From a virus: a stretch of 51,270 nucleotides of DNA. Of the stretch, positions 44,373 to 51,270 are shown one piece after another; the first letter of the stretch is position 1; every line of letters starts with the position of its first letter. The notes under the pieces are model-generated. The model saw only the letters and a list, made by a program, of their open reading frames with translations, was not told the origin of the DNA and ran no database searches. A program made the translations under genes and the position numbers. The stretch lies in the IMG/VR virus record IMGVR_UViG_3300009167_000002, positions 1 to 51,270 of that record. The stretch is one strand, 5' to 3'.

Positions 44373-46505
44373 ATGATTAGTTTTAGAGATAATACTAAAG
44401 CAAAGTTAAATTCTGTTTACAAACCTCCTGATAAGATTCAAGACGACAGAAAAGCTGTTTATAAAAGGTATGCCGAGATGAGAAACGGCAGACAGGATGT
44501 TGAAAGCAAGTGGGATAAATGGGAACGCCAGTATGACGCTTGGAGACCAGACAGAAGTGCCGATGACTGGCAATCAAATATAGTACCTCCTTTTACCACA
44601 ACCATTGTTGAGAAAGAACTTGCAGAGATTGTGGACCAGACTTTACAGCCAAAAGCGATTGCGAGAGGGCCCGAAGATGTGGTTCGTGCCAAAATAATCA
44701 ATTATGTTAAGGATTACACTTGGGAAGTAGGAGACGGAGACCTTCAACTTTATGCTTCACTCAAACAGAATCTGGTTTTGGGTAAGACTATCTGGCAGGA
44801 TGACTATTGGCAGGACAAAAGACAGGTCAGAGTGCTTAAAAAGTACAATCCTAAGACATTTGAAGAGGATTATGTCGAGAAAGAAGTGTTTGATTTTGAC
44901 GATGTTTACGGGGAGACTGTACCTTTGCAGGAATTCTTCATTGATGAGGCCGCAAGAACGATAAATATGGGCCGTTACAAGGCAAATGACTGCATCAGAC
45001 GCTACATAATGAACTATGACACTTTCCAAGAATACTTTATAGACAGCAGATATGATGAGTTTGGGGTTGCAAGGCTCGTAAAACCAGGCGGAGACCTCAA
45101 TTATTGGCAATTCTACCAGCCACCGACAGGAATGGACAAGGAAAATCAGGTGGAAGTGCTTTGGTATTGGGGAAGAAGGCCAGATAAGCTCATAATTGTT
45201 GCAAATGATGTAGTTTTGAGAGACGGACCTAATCCTTACAACCATAAACAGCTTCCTTTTGCCGAGGGAAGCGATGTTCCGAGGTTAAGAGGCTTTTATG
45301 CCAAAGGTGAGCCCGAACTTATGGAGTCTTTACAGGATGAATTGACCACAATAAGGCGGATGAGGATAGACAGACAACATATGGATATCTGGAAGATGTT
45401 TTTGGTGTCTAACAGAGAGACCTTGGATGAAGATGAGGGAATAATTGCACCAAGCCGTTTCCTTTTTGTTGATGACCCGATAAATTCAATAAAACCGCTT
45501 GAATACAGAGATTTAAACCCCTCTGCTTACAGAGAAGAAGAACTTTTGAAGGCCGATGCGAGAGAAGTAACTGGAATGGAGTCTCCGAGGCCAACATCAA
45601 CTGCAACTGAGGCTGCAATCTTTAAAGAATCAACCATGAAAGCTCTCCGCATGAAAATATGGCTTTTATCACGTGAACTGCTTACAAATATAGCAAGATT
45701 AAGAATTCCGAACATTGTTCAGTTCTATTCCACACCAAAAGTGGTAAATATTGTCGGAGAGAAGAAAATGGCTCAATACAGGCAGATTAGAACTGCAAAT
45801 GCCGAACTTTCCATTGAAAAAAGCACTGGCGACCTTATTGAGAACAAAAAGAAAGGTGATTTCTTCTTTATTGTATCTCCAGAGATGATTGTGCCTCAAT
45901 ATGGCAGTTATGACCTTAAATTAAGCGGGGAACCGACTTTTCCGATTTCAAAGCCTCTGCAACAGCAAAGGATTGCAGAATTCATGCAGCATCCGCTTAC
46001 TCAACTCAATATTCAAACTGGTTATTGGGACCCAGGAAAAATGGGAGATTCTTTTGCAGAAACCATGGATTATGATCCAGAGGACTTTAGGGCTGAAACT
46101 GATGTTGCAAAAGAACAAACCGTTGATGAAGCAACGCTTTATGAGATGGCAAACAGGGAAAATGAACAAATGATGCAGGGAGTACAAGTAGAGGGTACTC
46201 CAGGTGCTACAAGAGGCCACACAAACATTCATTTGGCCTTTATGAGTTCTCCAACCTTTAAACAGGGCATGAATGACCAGATTGCCCAGATATTCAGCAG
46301 ACATATTCTTTGGGAAGAAAAAGCACAACAAGCAAGAGCTCAAGCTAATCCAAAAGAAATCATGGCCCAAATGGGTGGCCAAGGGGGAATGCCGATGGGT
46401 GCAACTCCAGCAGGACCAACTACTACCCAGCAGGGAGTACAACAGAGTGAAGCGGGTGCGACATTAGGTAGGGCAGTTGGGGCACAAGTTCCAGGTGTAA
46501 CTTAA
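44373..46505 (+). CDS. Portal protein (P22-like size)
   Basis: This 710-aa protein forms the dodecameric DNA gateway at the head vertex. Its place directly after the large terminase, its length and its layout agree with podovirus portals. The helical start is YAEMRNGRQDVESKWDKWERQYDAWRPD, the conserved TTIVEKELAEIVDQTLQPK follows, a stem-type ESLQDELTTIRRMRIDRQHMDIWKMF region lies mid-protein, and the C-terminus is Gln/Met/Gly-rich. The C-terminal barrel seen in P22 may correspond to the last 150 residues. Confidence 0.85.
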   Translation: MISFRDNTKAKLNSVYKPPDKIQDDRKAVYKRYAEMRNGRQDVESKWDKWERQYDAWRPDRSADDWQSNIVPPFTTTIVEKELAEIVDQTLQPKAIARGPEDVVRAKIINYVKDYTWEVGDGDLQLYASLKQNLVLGKTIWQDDYWQDKRQVRVLKKYNPKTFEEDYVEKEVFDFDDVYGETVPLQEFFIDEAARTINMGRYKANDCIRRYIMNYDTFQEYFIDSRYDEFGVARLVKPGGDLNYWQFYQPPTGMDKENQVEVLWYWGRRPDKLIIVANDVVLRDGPNPYNHKQLPFAEGSDVPRLRGFYAKGEPELMESLQDELTTIRRMRIDRQHMDIWKMFLVSNRETLDEDEGIIAPSRFLFVDDPINSIKPLEYRDLNPSAYREEELLKADAREVTGMESPRPTSTATEAAIFKESTMKALRMKIWLLSRELLTNIARLRIPNIVQFYSTPKVVNIVGEKKMAQYRQIRTANAELSIEKSTGDLIENKKKGDFFFIVSPEMIVPQYGSYDLKLSGEPTFPISKPLQQQRIAEFMQHPLTQLNIQTGYWDPGKMGDSFAETMDYDPEDFRAETDVAKEQTVDEATLYEMANRENEQMMQGVQVEGTPGATRGHTNIHLAFMSSPTFKQGMNDQIAQIFSRHILWEEKAQQARAQANPKEIMAQMGGQGGMPMGATPAGPTTTQQGVQQSEAGATLGRAVGAQVPGVT

Positions 46506-46507
46506 AT

Positions 46508-46816
46508 ATGGCACAAGATGTTAGAAAGTATGTTCCAGATAAGGTTGTTGAAACAGTAGGCGGTAGATGGATGGGCACTTGTGATATTTATGGAACGCTT
46601 CGTCAGGTATTGGTTGAACCCCTTTCTCCTTATACTATATATAATATAGTGATACGTGATGAAGGAAACATGGTTATCTTCAGCGAAAAGAATATAACTG
46701 GTGCTTTGGTTGGAAATGCACATGAGACTATTTTATTTCCTGGTATTAAAACCATTATTATTGAAAATGCCTCAAGAGATGAAATGTTTAAACTTAAATT
46801 GATTTACGAATTATGA
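46508..46816 (+). CDS. Small head-associated beta protein, unknown
   Basis: This 102-aa strand-rich protein contains MGTCDIYGTLRQVLVEPLS, YTIYNIVIRDEGNMVIFSEK and ILFPGIKTIIIENASRDEMF. Its position after the portal and overlap with the next gene suggest a minor head or decoration protein. Confidence 0.65.
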   Translation: MAQDVRKYVPDKVVETVGGRWMGTCDIYGTLRQVLVEPLSPYTIYNIVIRDEGNMVIFSEKNITGALVGNAHETILFPGIKTIIIENASRDEMFKLKLIYEL

Positions 46817-47466
46817 GTGTAATACACGACCAAAAAGGTAACGCAATAACAGAGTTTCCCTCTGTAAGTAGTGAAAGGGTTATGCCCGTAAAAGGATACG
46901 GTGGGTATCAAGGTATTGCTGGATATAGAAGTTCCGATTCAACTTATCAACCATTGAGACTTGATAAGGCGACAAATTCAATACAGACCATTGAATATGA
47001 ACATCATGAGATTCATTCTGGCTCTCACTTCTTTTATAATGATTCAATCTCATTAAATGCTGCGGCTACTCAGAATTACCTTCTTACAACACCAAATACA
47101 ACCAAGTGGGCACATTTGGTTTTTGCAGCAACGGGTTCGCTTATTACGCAGGTAGATTTGTATGAGAATTCCAATAGAGTTGGAACAACAGTTCAAAAAG
47201 TTTTCAATAGTGATAGAAATAGTACAACCGATGCAACTGTGGTTGTTCACAAAGACACAAGTGGTGGAACTACAAATGGAACTTTGATTTGGACAATGAA
47301 AAGCGGAAATACTACTGGTCAATCAAGAGTTGGACTTACTGCCGAAAGAAGCAATGAAATAATTCTTGGACAAAATAAAAAATACCTATTTATAATTACT
47401 TCATCTTCCGCATCTAATTTGATAAATATTCAGTTGCAATGGTACGAGCATATAAATATAATATGA
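46813..47466 (+). CDS. Head decoration/fibre-type protein
   Basis: This 217-aa protein has a linker-like N-terminus (SVIHDQKGNAITEFPSVSSE, GGYQGIAGYRSSDSTY) and a beta-sandwich (EIHSGSHFFYNDSISLNAA, KWAHLVFAATGSLITQVDLYE, KKYLFIITSSSASNLI). This design of an arm plus one jelly-roll-like domain is common in capsid-surface proteins next to portal genes. Function inferred. Confidence 0.65.
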   Translation: MSVIHDQKGNAITEFPSVSSERVMPVKGYGGYQGIAGYRSSDSTYQPLRLDKATNSIQTIEYEHHEIHSGSHFFYNDSISLNAAATQNYLLTTPNTTKWAHLVFAATGSLITQVDLYENSNRVGTTVQKVFNSDRNSTTDATVVVHKDTSGGTTNGTLIWTMKSGNTTGQSRVGLTAERSNEIILGQNKKYLFIITSSSASNLINIQLQWYEHINII

Positions 47467-47759
47467 AATTGTTAGATAAACCAGAGAAGGTTCGTACTTC
47501 TTTGGAGGAACTTGAGGTTCTCTCAAATTTAAAAGATTCGGTTGAGTGGGTAATTGTCAAAAGGATGGCAACCAGATACATCCAGAACCTCAGAAAAGCC
47601 TCATTTAAACTCATTGAAAGCAATCCCACTTATCTTGCTGTACGCCATGCCGAGTTTGCAGGACAAGCTCTCGGAATTAAATCACTTATCAGGTTAGTTG
47701 ATGAAGCAGGAAAAAGGGCTGAAAGATTGGAGAAAAGAGGTGATAAACATGGCGTGTAA
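47463..47759 (+). CDS. Small helical head-block protein, unknown
   Basis: This 98-aa fully helical protein (VRTSLEELEVLSNLKDSVEWVIVKRMAT, GQALGIKSLIRLVDEAGKRAERLEKR) resembles small phage proteins encoded between portal and scaffold. The ATG at 47463 overlaps the previous stop (ATGA) and is preferred to the earlier in-frame ATG at 47439. Confidence 0.68.
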   Translation: MKLLDKPEKVRTSLEELEVLSNLKDSVEWVIVKRMATRYIQNLRKASFKLIESNPTYLAVRHAEFAGQALGIKSLIRLVDEAGKRAERLEKRGDKHGV

Positions 47760-47787
47760 AGGAGGAAAGAAAGGAAAGAAAAGATGA
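47749..47787 (+). CDS. 12-aa Lys/Gly-rich peptide
   Basis: MACKGGKKGKKR is preceded by an excellent site, GAGGTGATAAAC. It overlaps the end of one gene and the start (ATGA) of the next. It may serve translational coupling or be a real micro-protein; similar Lys-rich tiny frames recur in the late region. Confidence 0.4.
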   Translation: MACKGGKKGKKR

Positions 47788-48263
47788 GAGATTATCTTTT
47801 TGTGAGAATTCCCAAGACTGCTTCTTCTTCTGTTTGTCAGGCTTTGTATGGCACAGAAGAATGGCCTCAACATAAGACCGCTGGTGAGTTGGCCCGTGAG
47901 ATTGGAGATGAATTTAACAAAGTTTTCAAATTTAGTATTGTCAGGAATCCCTACGAGAGATTCCGTTCAATGTGCAGGTTCTTCGGTATAATGCCAGACC
48001 AATTTTACAAGGATATCCATTTCAAAACGCAGGAAGACTTTCTCTATATTAAAGGTAGGTTAGCTGTTGATTATGTAGGAAGATTTGAGGATATAGACAA
48101 TTCATTCAAGGAGATTTGTAAACATATCGGAATAGAGAAACCGCTTCTTCCCCACATTAAACCCCATTTGGGAGATTTGCCTGACAGAAAGGAAATAATA
48201 CCGATTGTAAACAAATACTTTAAAAGGGATTTTGAATTATTTGGATATCCAATGGAGTTATAA
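47784..48263 (+). CDS. Carbohydrate-type sulfotransferase
   Basis: This 159-aa protein would move sulfate from PAPS to a hydroxyl, most often on a glycan. It has the 5'-phosphosulfate loop FVRIPKTASSSVCQAL (residues 6-21), the 3'-phosphate motif FSIVRNPYERFRSM (about 50-63), and VGRFEDIDNSF (about 92-102), in the order of Sulfotransfer_2-type enzymes. It is short but contains all the core motifs. It sits among head genes, not in the glycan block, which suggests the substrate is on the virion. Confidence 0.85.
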   Translation: MRDYLFVRIPKTASSSVCQALYGTEEWPQHKTAGELAREIGDEFNKVFKFSIVRNPYERFRSMCRFFGIMPDQFYKDIHFKTQEDFLYIKGRLAVDYVGRFEDIDNSFKEICKHIGIEKPLLPHIKPHLGDLPDRKEIIPIVNKYFKRDFELFGYPMEL

Positions 48264-48264
48264 T
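48254..48264 (+). promoter_or_regulatory. Late-type promoter motif (GAGTTATAAT) with downstream Shine-Dalgarno
   Basis: TATAAT at 48259-48264; here a short leader with GGGGTGA (48270-48276) precedes the ATG at 48280, unlike most copies of the motif. Confidence 0.55.
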
Positions 48265-48279
48265 AAAAGGGGTGATTTT

Positions 48280-48441
48280 ATGTTTAAGAAAATAGCACAC
48301 AATAAAAAGATACATTTTTCCGTTCCGACTAAATTAGCAAGAGGCACAAAATGGTCAGGAAATCGGAGGAAATATGCAAGAGTTAAAAGGGTGAGAAAGG
48401 GTGGTAAAGGAGAATCAACGCCAGAAGGGGGTGGTGAGTAA
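48280..48441 (+). CDS. 53-aa basic protein
   Basis: FKKIAHNKKIHFSVPTKLAR, then GNRRKYARVKRVRKGGKG and an acidic/glycine end. The start at 48280 follows GGGGTGATTTT. It is highly basic and possibly packaged with DNA or part of the head interior. It shares one base with the next start (taATG). Confidence 0.6.
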   Translation: MFKKIAHNKKIHFSVPTKLARGTKWSGNRRKYARVKRVRKGGKGESTPEGGGE

Positions 48442-48581
48442 TGCCTCTTACAAAGTCAGGTAAAAAAGTAATGAGAAGTATGAAGAAACAATATGGTGCC
48501 AAGAAAGGCAAATCCGTGTTCTATGCAAGTTTGAATAAAAAGAAAAAAGGCAGTTCCAAGTGGCACAAAAAAAGGAAATAG
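48441..48581 (+). CDS. 46-aa basic protein of a common phage type
   Basis: PLTKSGKKVMRSMKKQYGAK then KGKSVFYASLNKKKK. A near-identical opening (PLtkkGkkvmrsMkkqYG.kKGk.vFYas) is familiar from small proteins beside head genes in many phages, function unknown. The preceding GGGGGTGGTGAG is its ribosome site. Confidence 0.68.
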   Translation: MPLTKSGKKVMRSMKKQYGAKKGKSVFYASLNKKKKGSSKWHKKRK

Positions 48582-48584
48582 ATT

Positions 48585-49361
48585 ATGATTTTAAAAAGAT
48601 TTCCCAACATGTTTAACAATTTATCTAACTATTTGGCCCCAAAAGTTAGAAGTTCTCCTATGGCTTCAATATCAAAGTATTTATGGAATACAATTCAAGG
48701 TACAACTCCAGCCATGCAAAAATTACAGTCTTATCAGGTAGAACCAACGCCTCCTACTCCAATTCAGCAATATGTTGCTTCTGCAGTAAGTCCTCTTGAA
48801 GTTTTAGCTGATTATTTGGTTTCTAAAGAAAGGGGTGGGATAGGTGAAGCAATTAAAAGAGGAGGAGATATTCCAGGTGCTTTAATGAGTAGGGGTGTAA
48901 CTCAAGATTATGCTTTGCCTCTTGGTATGTTTGCTGCTATGGTTTTACCAGGTGCGGGTGAATTAAATCAAATGACTAAGAGACCCACCCAACCTAAAGG
49001 AGTAGGGGGAGTAGATATAAGTAATATCTCTAAACAGGACTTATCTGTTTATGGCAAAGACATTGCTAATGTTGGTCGGTCATATTTTGGTGAACCTACG
49101 ACCCAACTTGGGAAGAACATAGTAAGCAAAATTGACTCTAGAATATACGACCAAGTTGGTGTTCTAGCACAAGCGTCAAAGAATATTAAAGTAAGAAGGG
49201 ATGCAAGGATGTTTAACTATATTTTATCTGACCAAGTAAGTGATGCAAATAAACTTGACAGTTTGTTAAACCTTCAAAAGAATCTGGAAAGTGTAGGAAC
49301 ACCAGAAGGAAATATCATAAATAATGCTATAAACCAAATTACCAAAGGATTTATGAAATAA
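48585..49361 (+). CDS. Head-block protein, unknown
   Basis: This 258-aa protein has a Pro-rich linker (VEPTPPTPIQQYV), a glycine-rich segment (GGIGEAIKRGGDIPGALMSRG), a hydrophobic stretch (ALPLGMFAAMVLPGAGE) and helical C-terminus. It resembles in style the internal/ejection-type proteins at 27853-31078, so it may be a minor virion protein. No family seen. Confidence 0.58.
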   Translation: MILKRFPNMFNNLSNYLAPKVRSSPMASISKYLWNTIQGTTPAMQKLQSYQVEPTPPTPIQQYVASAVSPLEVLADYLVSKERGGIGEAIKRGGDIPGALMSRGVTQDYALPLGMFAAMVLPGAGELNQMTKRPTQPKGVGGVDISNISKQDLSVYGKDIANVGRSYFGEPTTQLGKNIVSKIDSRIYDQVGVLAQASKNIKVRRDARMFNYILSDQVSDANKLDSLLNLQKNLESVGTPEGNIINNAINQITKGFMK

Positions 49362-49375
49362 TTGGTAGTATGAGT

Positions 49376-49434
49376 TATAATGTTAATTGCGGGCATATGC
49401 AACCCTGCATTCCGCTTAATTGGGGGTGATATAA
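49376..49434 (+). promoter_or_regulatory. Late-type promoter (TATAAT 49376-49381) and 5' leader of the scaffold gene
   Basis: The motif TGAGTTATAAT is followed by about 46 bases of leader with a weak GCGG/CCGC hairpin and then GGGGGTGAT before the ATG. This is the clearest case where a late-type transcript has a normal leader. Confidence 0.6.
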
Positions 49435-50238
49435 ATGGCAGTTAAAACTGATGAGCCAAAAAAAGATGAAAAAACTAAAGAAGTTACTGAACAACCTAAA
49501 GACGAAACTGCTTCTAAAGTTTCAGAGCTTGAGAAAAAGCTCGGTGAATTATCGGAAACGATAGGCACACAAAATGAATTTATCCAATCCGTTACGCCTG
49601 TTATTAACGCCTTTGCATTTACTCCTGAACTCAAAAAAGCGTGGGATGAATACGGAAGGCCAAAAGTGGTGGGAACGGGAGAAGGATTTAGTCAGCAGGA
49701 AAAACCACAGCAGGAGAAACAAGAAACTGTTTCAGGCCCTCAAGGTCAGAACCCAGTGGTTGACCAAAGATTAGAGGAAGTTACTTCATCGCAACGGGAA
49801 GAAATAGTTACCGCATTTGAACGTGATTACGGTATTGGTAATTTAAAAGATGAGGAAAGAAAGGATGCCAGAAGAAAGGTGGAAACCTACTTAAATGAGT
49901 TTGGCTGGTCTGTAAAGAATATTCCGCTTCCGCAATTAAGAAACTCTCTTGAAAAGGCTTATGTCGGCTCCCATGCAGAAAAGCTGAGAGAGGAAGGTAA
50001 GCTGGAAGGTTTTGCACAAGCCAGAGCAAACGAGAATGCAATGATGGGTACCATGCCTTCAACTGGTATTCAAACTCAAACATCTACTCAGGAATTTACA
50101 CCCAAGCAAAAAGAGTGGATGAAGAAACTTAGAGTTGATGAAGAAAAAGCCAAACAAACCTATTTTAGTAAGGATGAAGAAGAATTTAGGGAAAGCGGTG
50201 CTGAGAAAAGAGCAAAGAAAAAGGCAGAGGAAGAATAA
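49435..50238 (+). CDS. Scaffold-like head assembly protein
   Basis: This 267-aa protein is very charged and helical (KVSELEKKLGELSETIGTQNEFIQ; KDEERKDARRKVETYLNEFG). A Gln-rich middle and a Lys/Glu-rich C-terminus (EEFRESGAEKRAKKKAEEE) follow, the usual composition of phage scaffolds. It lies between the portal region and the capsid gene, where scaffolds are found. A strong Shine-Dalgarno precedes it. Confidence 0.75.
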   Translation: MAVKTDEPKKDEKTKEVTEQPKDETASKVSELEKKLGELSETIGTQNEFIQSVTPVINAFAFTPELKKAWDEYGRPKVVGTGEGFSQQEKPQQEKQETVSGPQGQNPVVDQRLEEVTSSQREEIVTAFERDYGIGNLKDEERKDARRKVETYLNEFGWSVKNIPLPQLRNSLEKAYVGSHAEKLREEGKLEGFAQARANENAMMGTMPSTGIQTQTSTQEFTPKQKEWMKKLRVDEEKAKQTYFSKDEEEFRESGAEKRAKKKAEEE

Positions 50239-50239
50239 A

Positions 50240-50259
50240 TTTGCGGGTTAAGTTATAAT
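50240..50259 (+). promoter_or_regulatory. Late-type promoter (TTTGC-N9-TATAAT)
   Basis: TTTGC 50240-50244, nine bases, TATAAT 50254-50259, six bases, ATG 50266. No Shine-Dalgarno. Confidence 0.7.
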
Positions 50260-50265
50260 AGATAT

Positions 50266-50793
50266 ATGGCAGGTTTTTCATACAGGAAGAACCTTGATGG
50301 TTCTAATCAAGCTCCTACTCTATTATATGTAATAGCAAAGCAAGGAATTGCTTTTTCTGTTGGTGATGCTGTCCGTATAAATACCAGTGGTTTTGTGGAT
50401 ATTTGTGATGCACAGGAGGGGATGGCTGGAGTGTTGGTTGCTATTGTTACCAGAAAGGGAACCGCAAAGGCTGTTGATGCAGGTTCAAATGATACTTGGA
50501 CTACCTCAGCTGATAATCAAACTGTGGCTATGGATATGGCTGTATTTATTCCTGCACTTCCAAACTATTTATTCTTTAACGATGCCGATGGAAATGGAAG
50601 TGAAGCTCATATTGGTCTCTTTTATGATTTAGCTAATAGTTATGCTGTTGATGAGGATACCCATTCTGACACTACTCAAGCAACCGTCAGACTTTGGGAG
50701 TATGACCCGAATCATATAAGTGATGCTTCACAGGGACTTTTTCAAGTAGTTGAATCTCAATTTGGTCAGGATTCTTGGGATAGACAAGATTAA
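50266..50793 (+). CDS. Decoration-like head protein, first tandem copy
   Basis: This 175-aa beta-rich protein contains FSYRKNLDGSNQAPTLLYVI, VGDAVRINTSGFVDICDAQEG, FIPALPNYLFFND. Its tandem paralogue follows directly (start 50821), sharing the opening, the VGDAVRINTSGF strand, the FIPALPNYLF segment and the ending. Each copy has its own leaderless promoter, and both lie just before the capsid gene. Likely a capsid stabilisation protein made in high amount; exact family unknown. Confidence 0.8.
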   Translation: MAGFSYRKNLDGSNQAPTLLYVIAKQGIAFSVGDAVRINTSGFVDICDAQEGMAGVLVAIVTRKGTAKAVDAGSNDTWTTSADNQTVAMDMAVFIPALPNYLFFNDADGNGSEAHIGLFYDLANSYAVDEDTHSDTTQATVRLWEYDPNHISDASQGLFQVVESQFGQDSWDRQD

Positions 50794-50794
50794 G

Positions 50795-50814
50795 TTTGCA
50801 AGTTAAGTTATAAT
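50795..50814 (+). promoter_or_regulatory. Late-type promoter (TTTGC-N9-TATAAT)
   Basis: TTTGC 50795-50799, nine bases, TATAAT 50809-50814, six bases, ATG 50821. Confidence 0.7.
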
Positions 50815-50820
50815 TAATAT

Positions 50821-51270
50821 ATGGCAGGATTTCAATATAGGAAAAATTTAGATGGCTCCAATCAAGCACCCACCTTGGTTTATGTTATTGGTAAAAGTTC
50901 AGTTGCTTTTGCGGTTGGAGATGCGGTAAGAATAAACACTTCAGGTTTTTGTGATGTTTGCGATGCTGGTGAGGGAATGGCAGGAGTAATTCAAACTGTA
51001 ACTACTAGAGAGGGACAGCCAGTAGCTTGTGATTCTGGAACAACTGATACTTGGACAATGAGTTCTACCAATGAGACAGTGGCGAAAAAAATGATTGGAT
51101 TTATTCCAGCACTTCCAAACTATTTATTCTACAATGATTCTGACGGAACTTTAACTGAAGCGATGGTAGGAATGTATTTTGATTTAGTTTCTCACACTCA
51201 GATTGACGGAGATACTAACCATGATACTACACAGAGAACTTGCAGACTTTGGGAGTTTAACCCAGACCAT
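50821..51270 (+). CDS. Decoration-like head protein, second tandem copy (5' part)
   Basis: Starts FQYRKNLDGSNQAPTLVYVI after Met-Ala-Gly, and shares VGDAVRINTSGF and FIPALPNYLF with the first copy. The frame runs off the window end and resumes at base 1 after the 123-base overlap, giving 175 aa in total. Differences are mainly in surface-type positions, so the two copies may form a mixed surface layer. Confidence 0.85.
   Translation, partial: MAGFQYRKNLDGSNQAPTLVYVIGKSSVAFAVGDAVRINTSGFCDVCDAGEGMAGVIQTVTTREGQPVACDSGTTDTWTMSSTNETVAKKMIGFIPALPNYLFYNDSDGTLTEAMVGMYFDLVSHTQIDGDTNHDTTQRTCRLWEFNPDH
51148..51270. repeat. Terminal direct repeat, copy at window end
   Basis: Identical to bases 1-123; see that entry. 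It marks the circularisation overlap of the assembled genome. Confidence 0.9.

Overview
The window is a complete, apparently circular tailed-phage genome of about 51.1 kb, not a piece of a cellular chromosome. Its first 123 bases recur as its last 123 bases, and one reading frame runs cleanly across the join (50821 to the end, then 1-201). The hallmark genes are a small and large terminase, a P22-size portal (710 aa), a scaffold-like protein, a Mu gpT-like major capsid protein, podovirus-type tail proteins, a holin and a CHAP endolysin. The DNA is AT-rich. TGA is used as a stop throughout, including many ATGA start/stop overlaps, so the code is standard (table 11). No polymerase, helicase, primase, integrase or tRNA gene was recognised. 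A Pro/Thr-rich membrane-anchored protein (36250-37005) resembles, from memory only, secreted proteins of Candidate Phyla Radiation (Microgenomates-like) bacteria. That makes such a host a reasonable but unproven guess.

Layout. (1) 41191-50821 and on through the join to 1146: packaging and head genes (TerS, TerL, portal, head accessory proteins, sulfotransferase, scaffold, two tandem 175-aa decoration-like proteins, capsid). (2) 1241-4130: three tandem paralogous small virion-like proteins, two ending in Ser/Thr-only tails, then small accessory genes. (3) 4133-20545: about 16 kb of tightly overlapping carbohydrate genes, with eight glycosyltransferase domains, eight methyltransferase domains, a UDP-sugar dehydrogenase, an epimerase, an aminotransferase, an asparagine-synthase-like amidotransferase and a deacetylase-like protein. 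(4) 20568-31078: tail and receptor-binding type proteins, several with long Ser/Thr-only tracts, plus probable internal/ejection proteins. (5) 31086-32339: lysis. (6) 32339-38074: small early-type genes, rich in zinc ribbons. (7) 38066-40341: a leftward operon of small genes with unusual hairpin elements between cistrons. (8) 40351-41190: structured RNA, promoters, operators and probably the origin.

The leading hypothesis is that the phage makes its own glycan-coated virion. At least five virion-type proteins and a 51-aa peptide carry tracts made almost only of Ser and Thr. The genome also encodes a glycosyltransferase with the features of polypeptide GalNAc-transferases (a DxH motif and a GGGE(x)nW motif), many elongation and decoration enzymes, and a carbohydrate-type sulfotransferase beside the head genes. 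This would be a viral counterpart of mucin-type O-glycosylation; it is inferred, not shown.

Regulation appears two-tiered. Early-type promoters have a TTGACA -35 and spaced -10. A second class, TAAGTTATAAT with no -35, sits 5-6 bases before the ATG of head and tail genes with no Shine-Dalgarno, implying leaderless late mRNAs. The leftward operon starts from a strong promoter and carries a 5' leader with two tandem structured RNAs whose stems covary.
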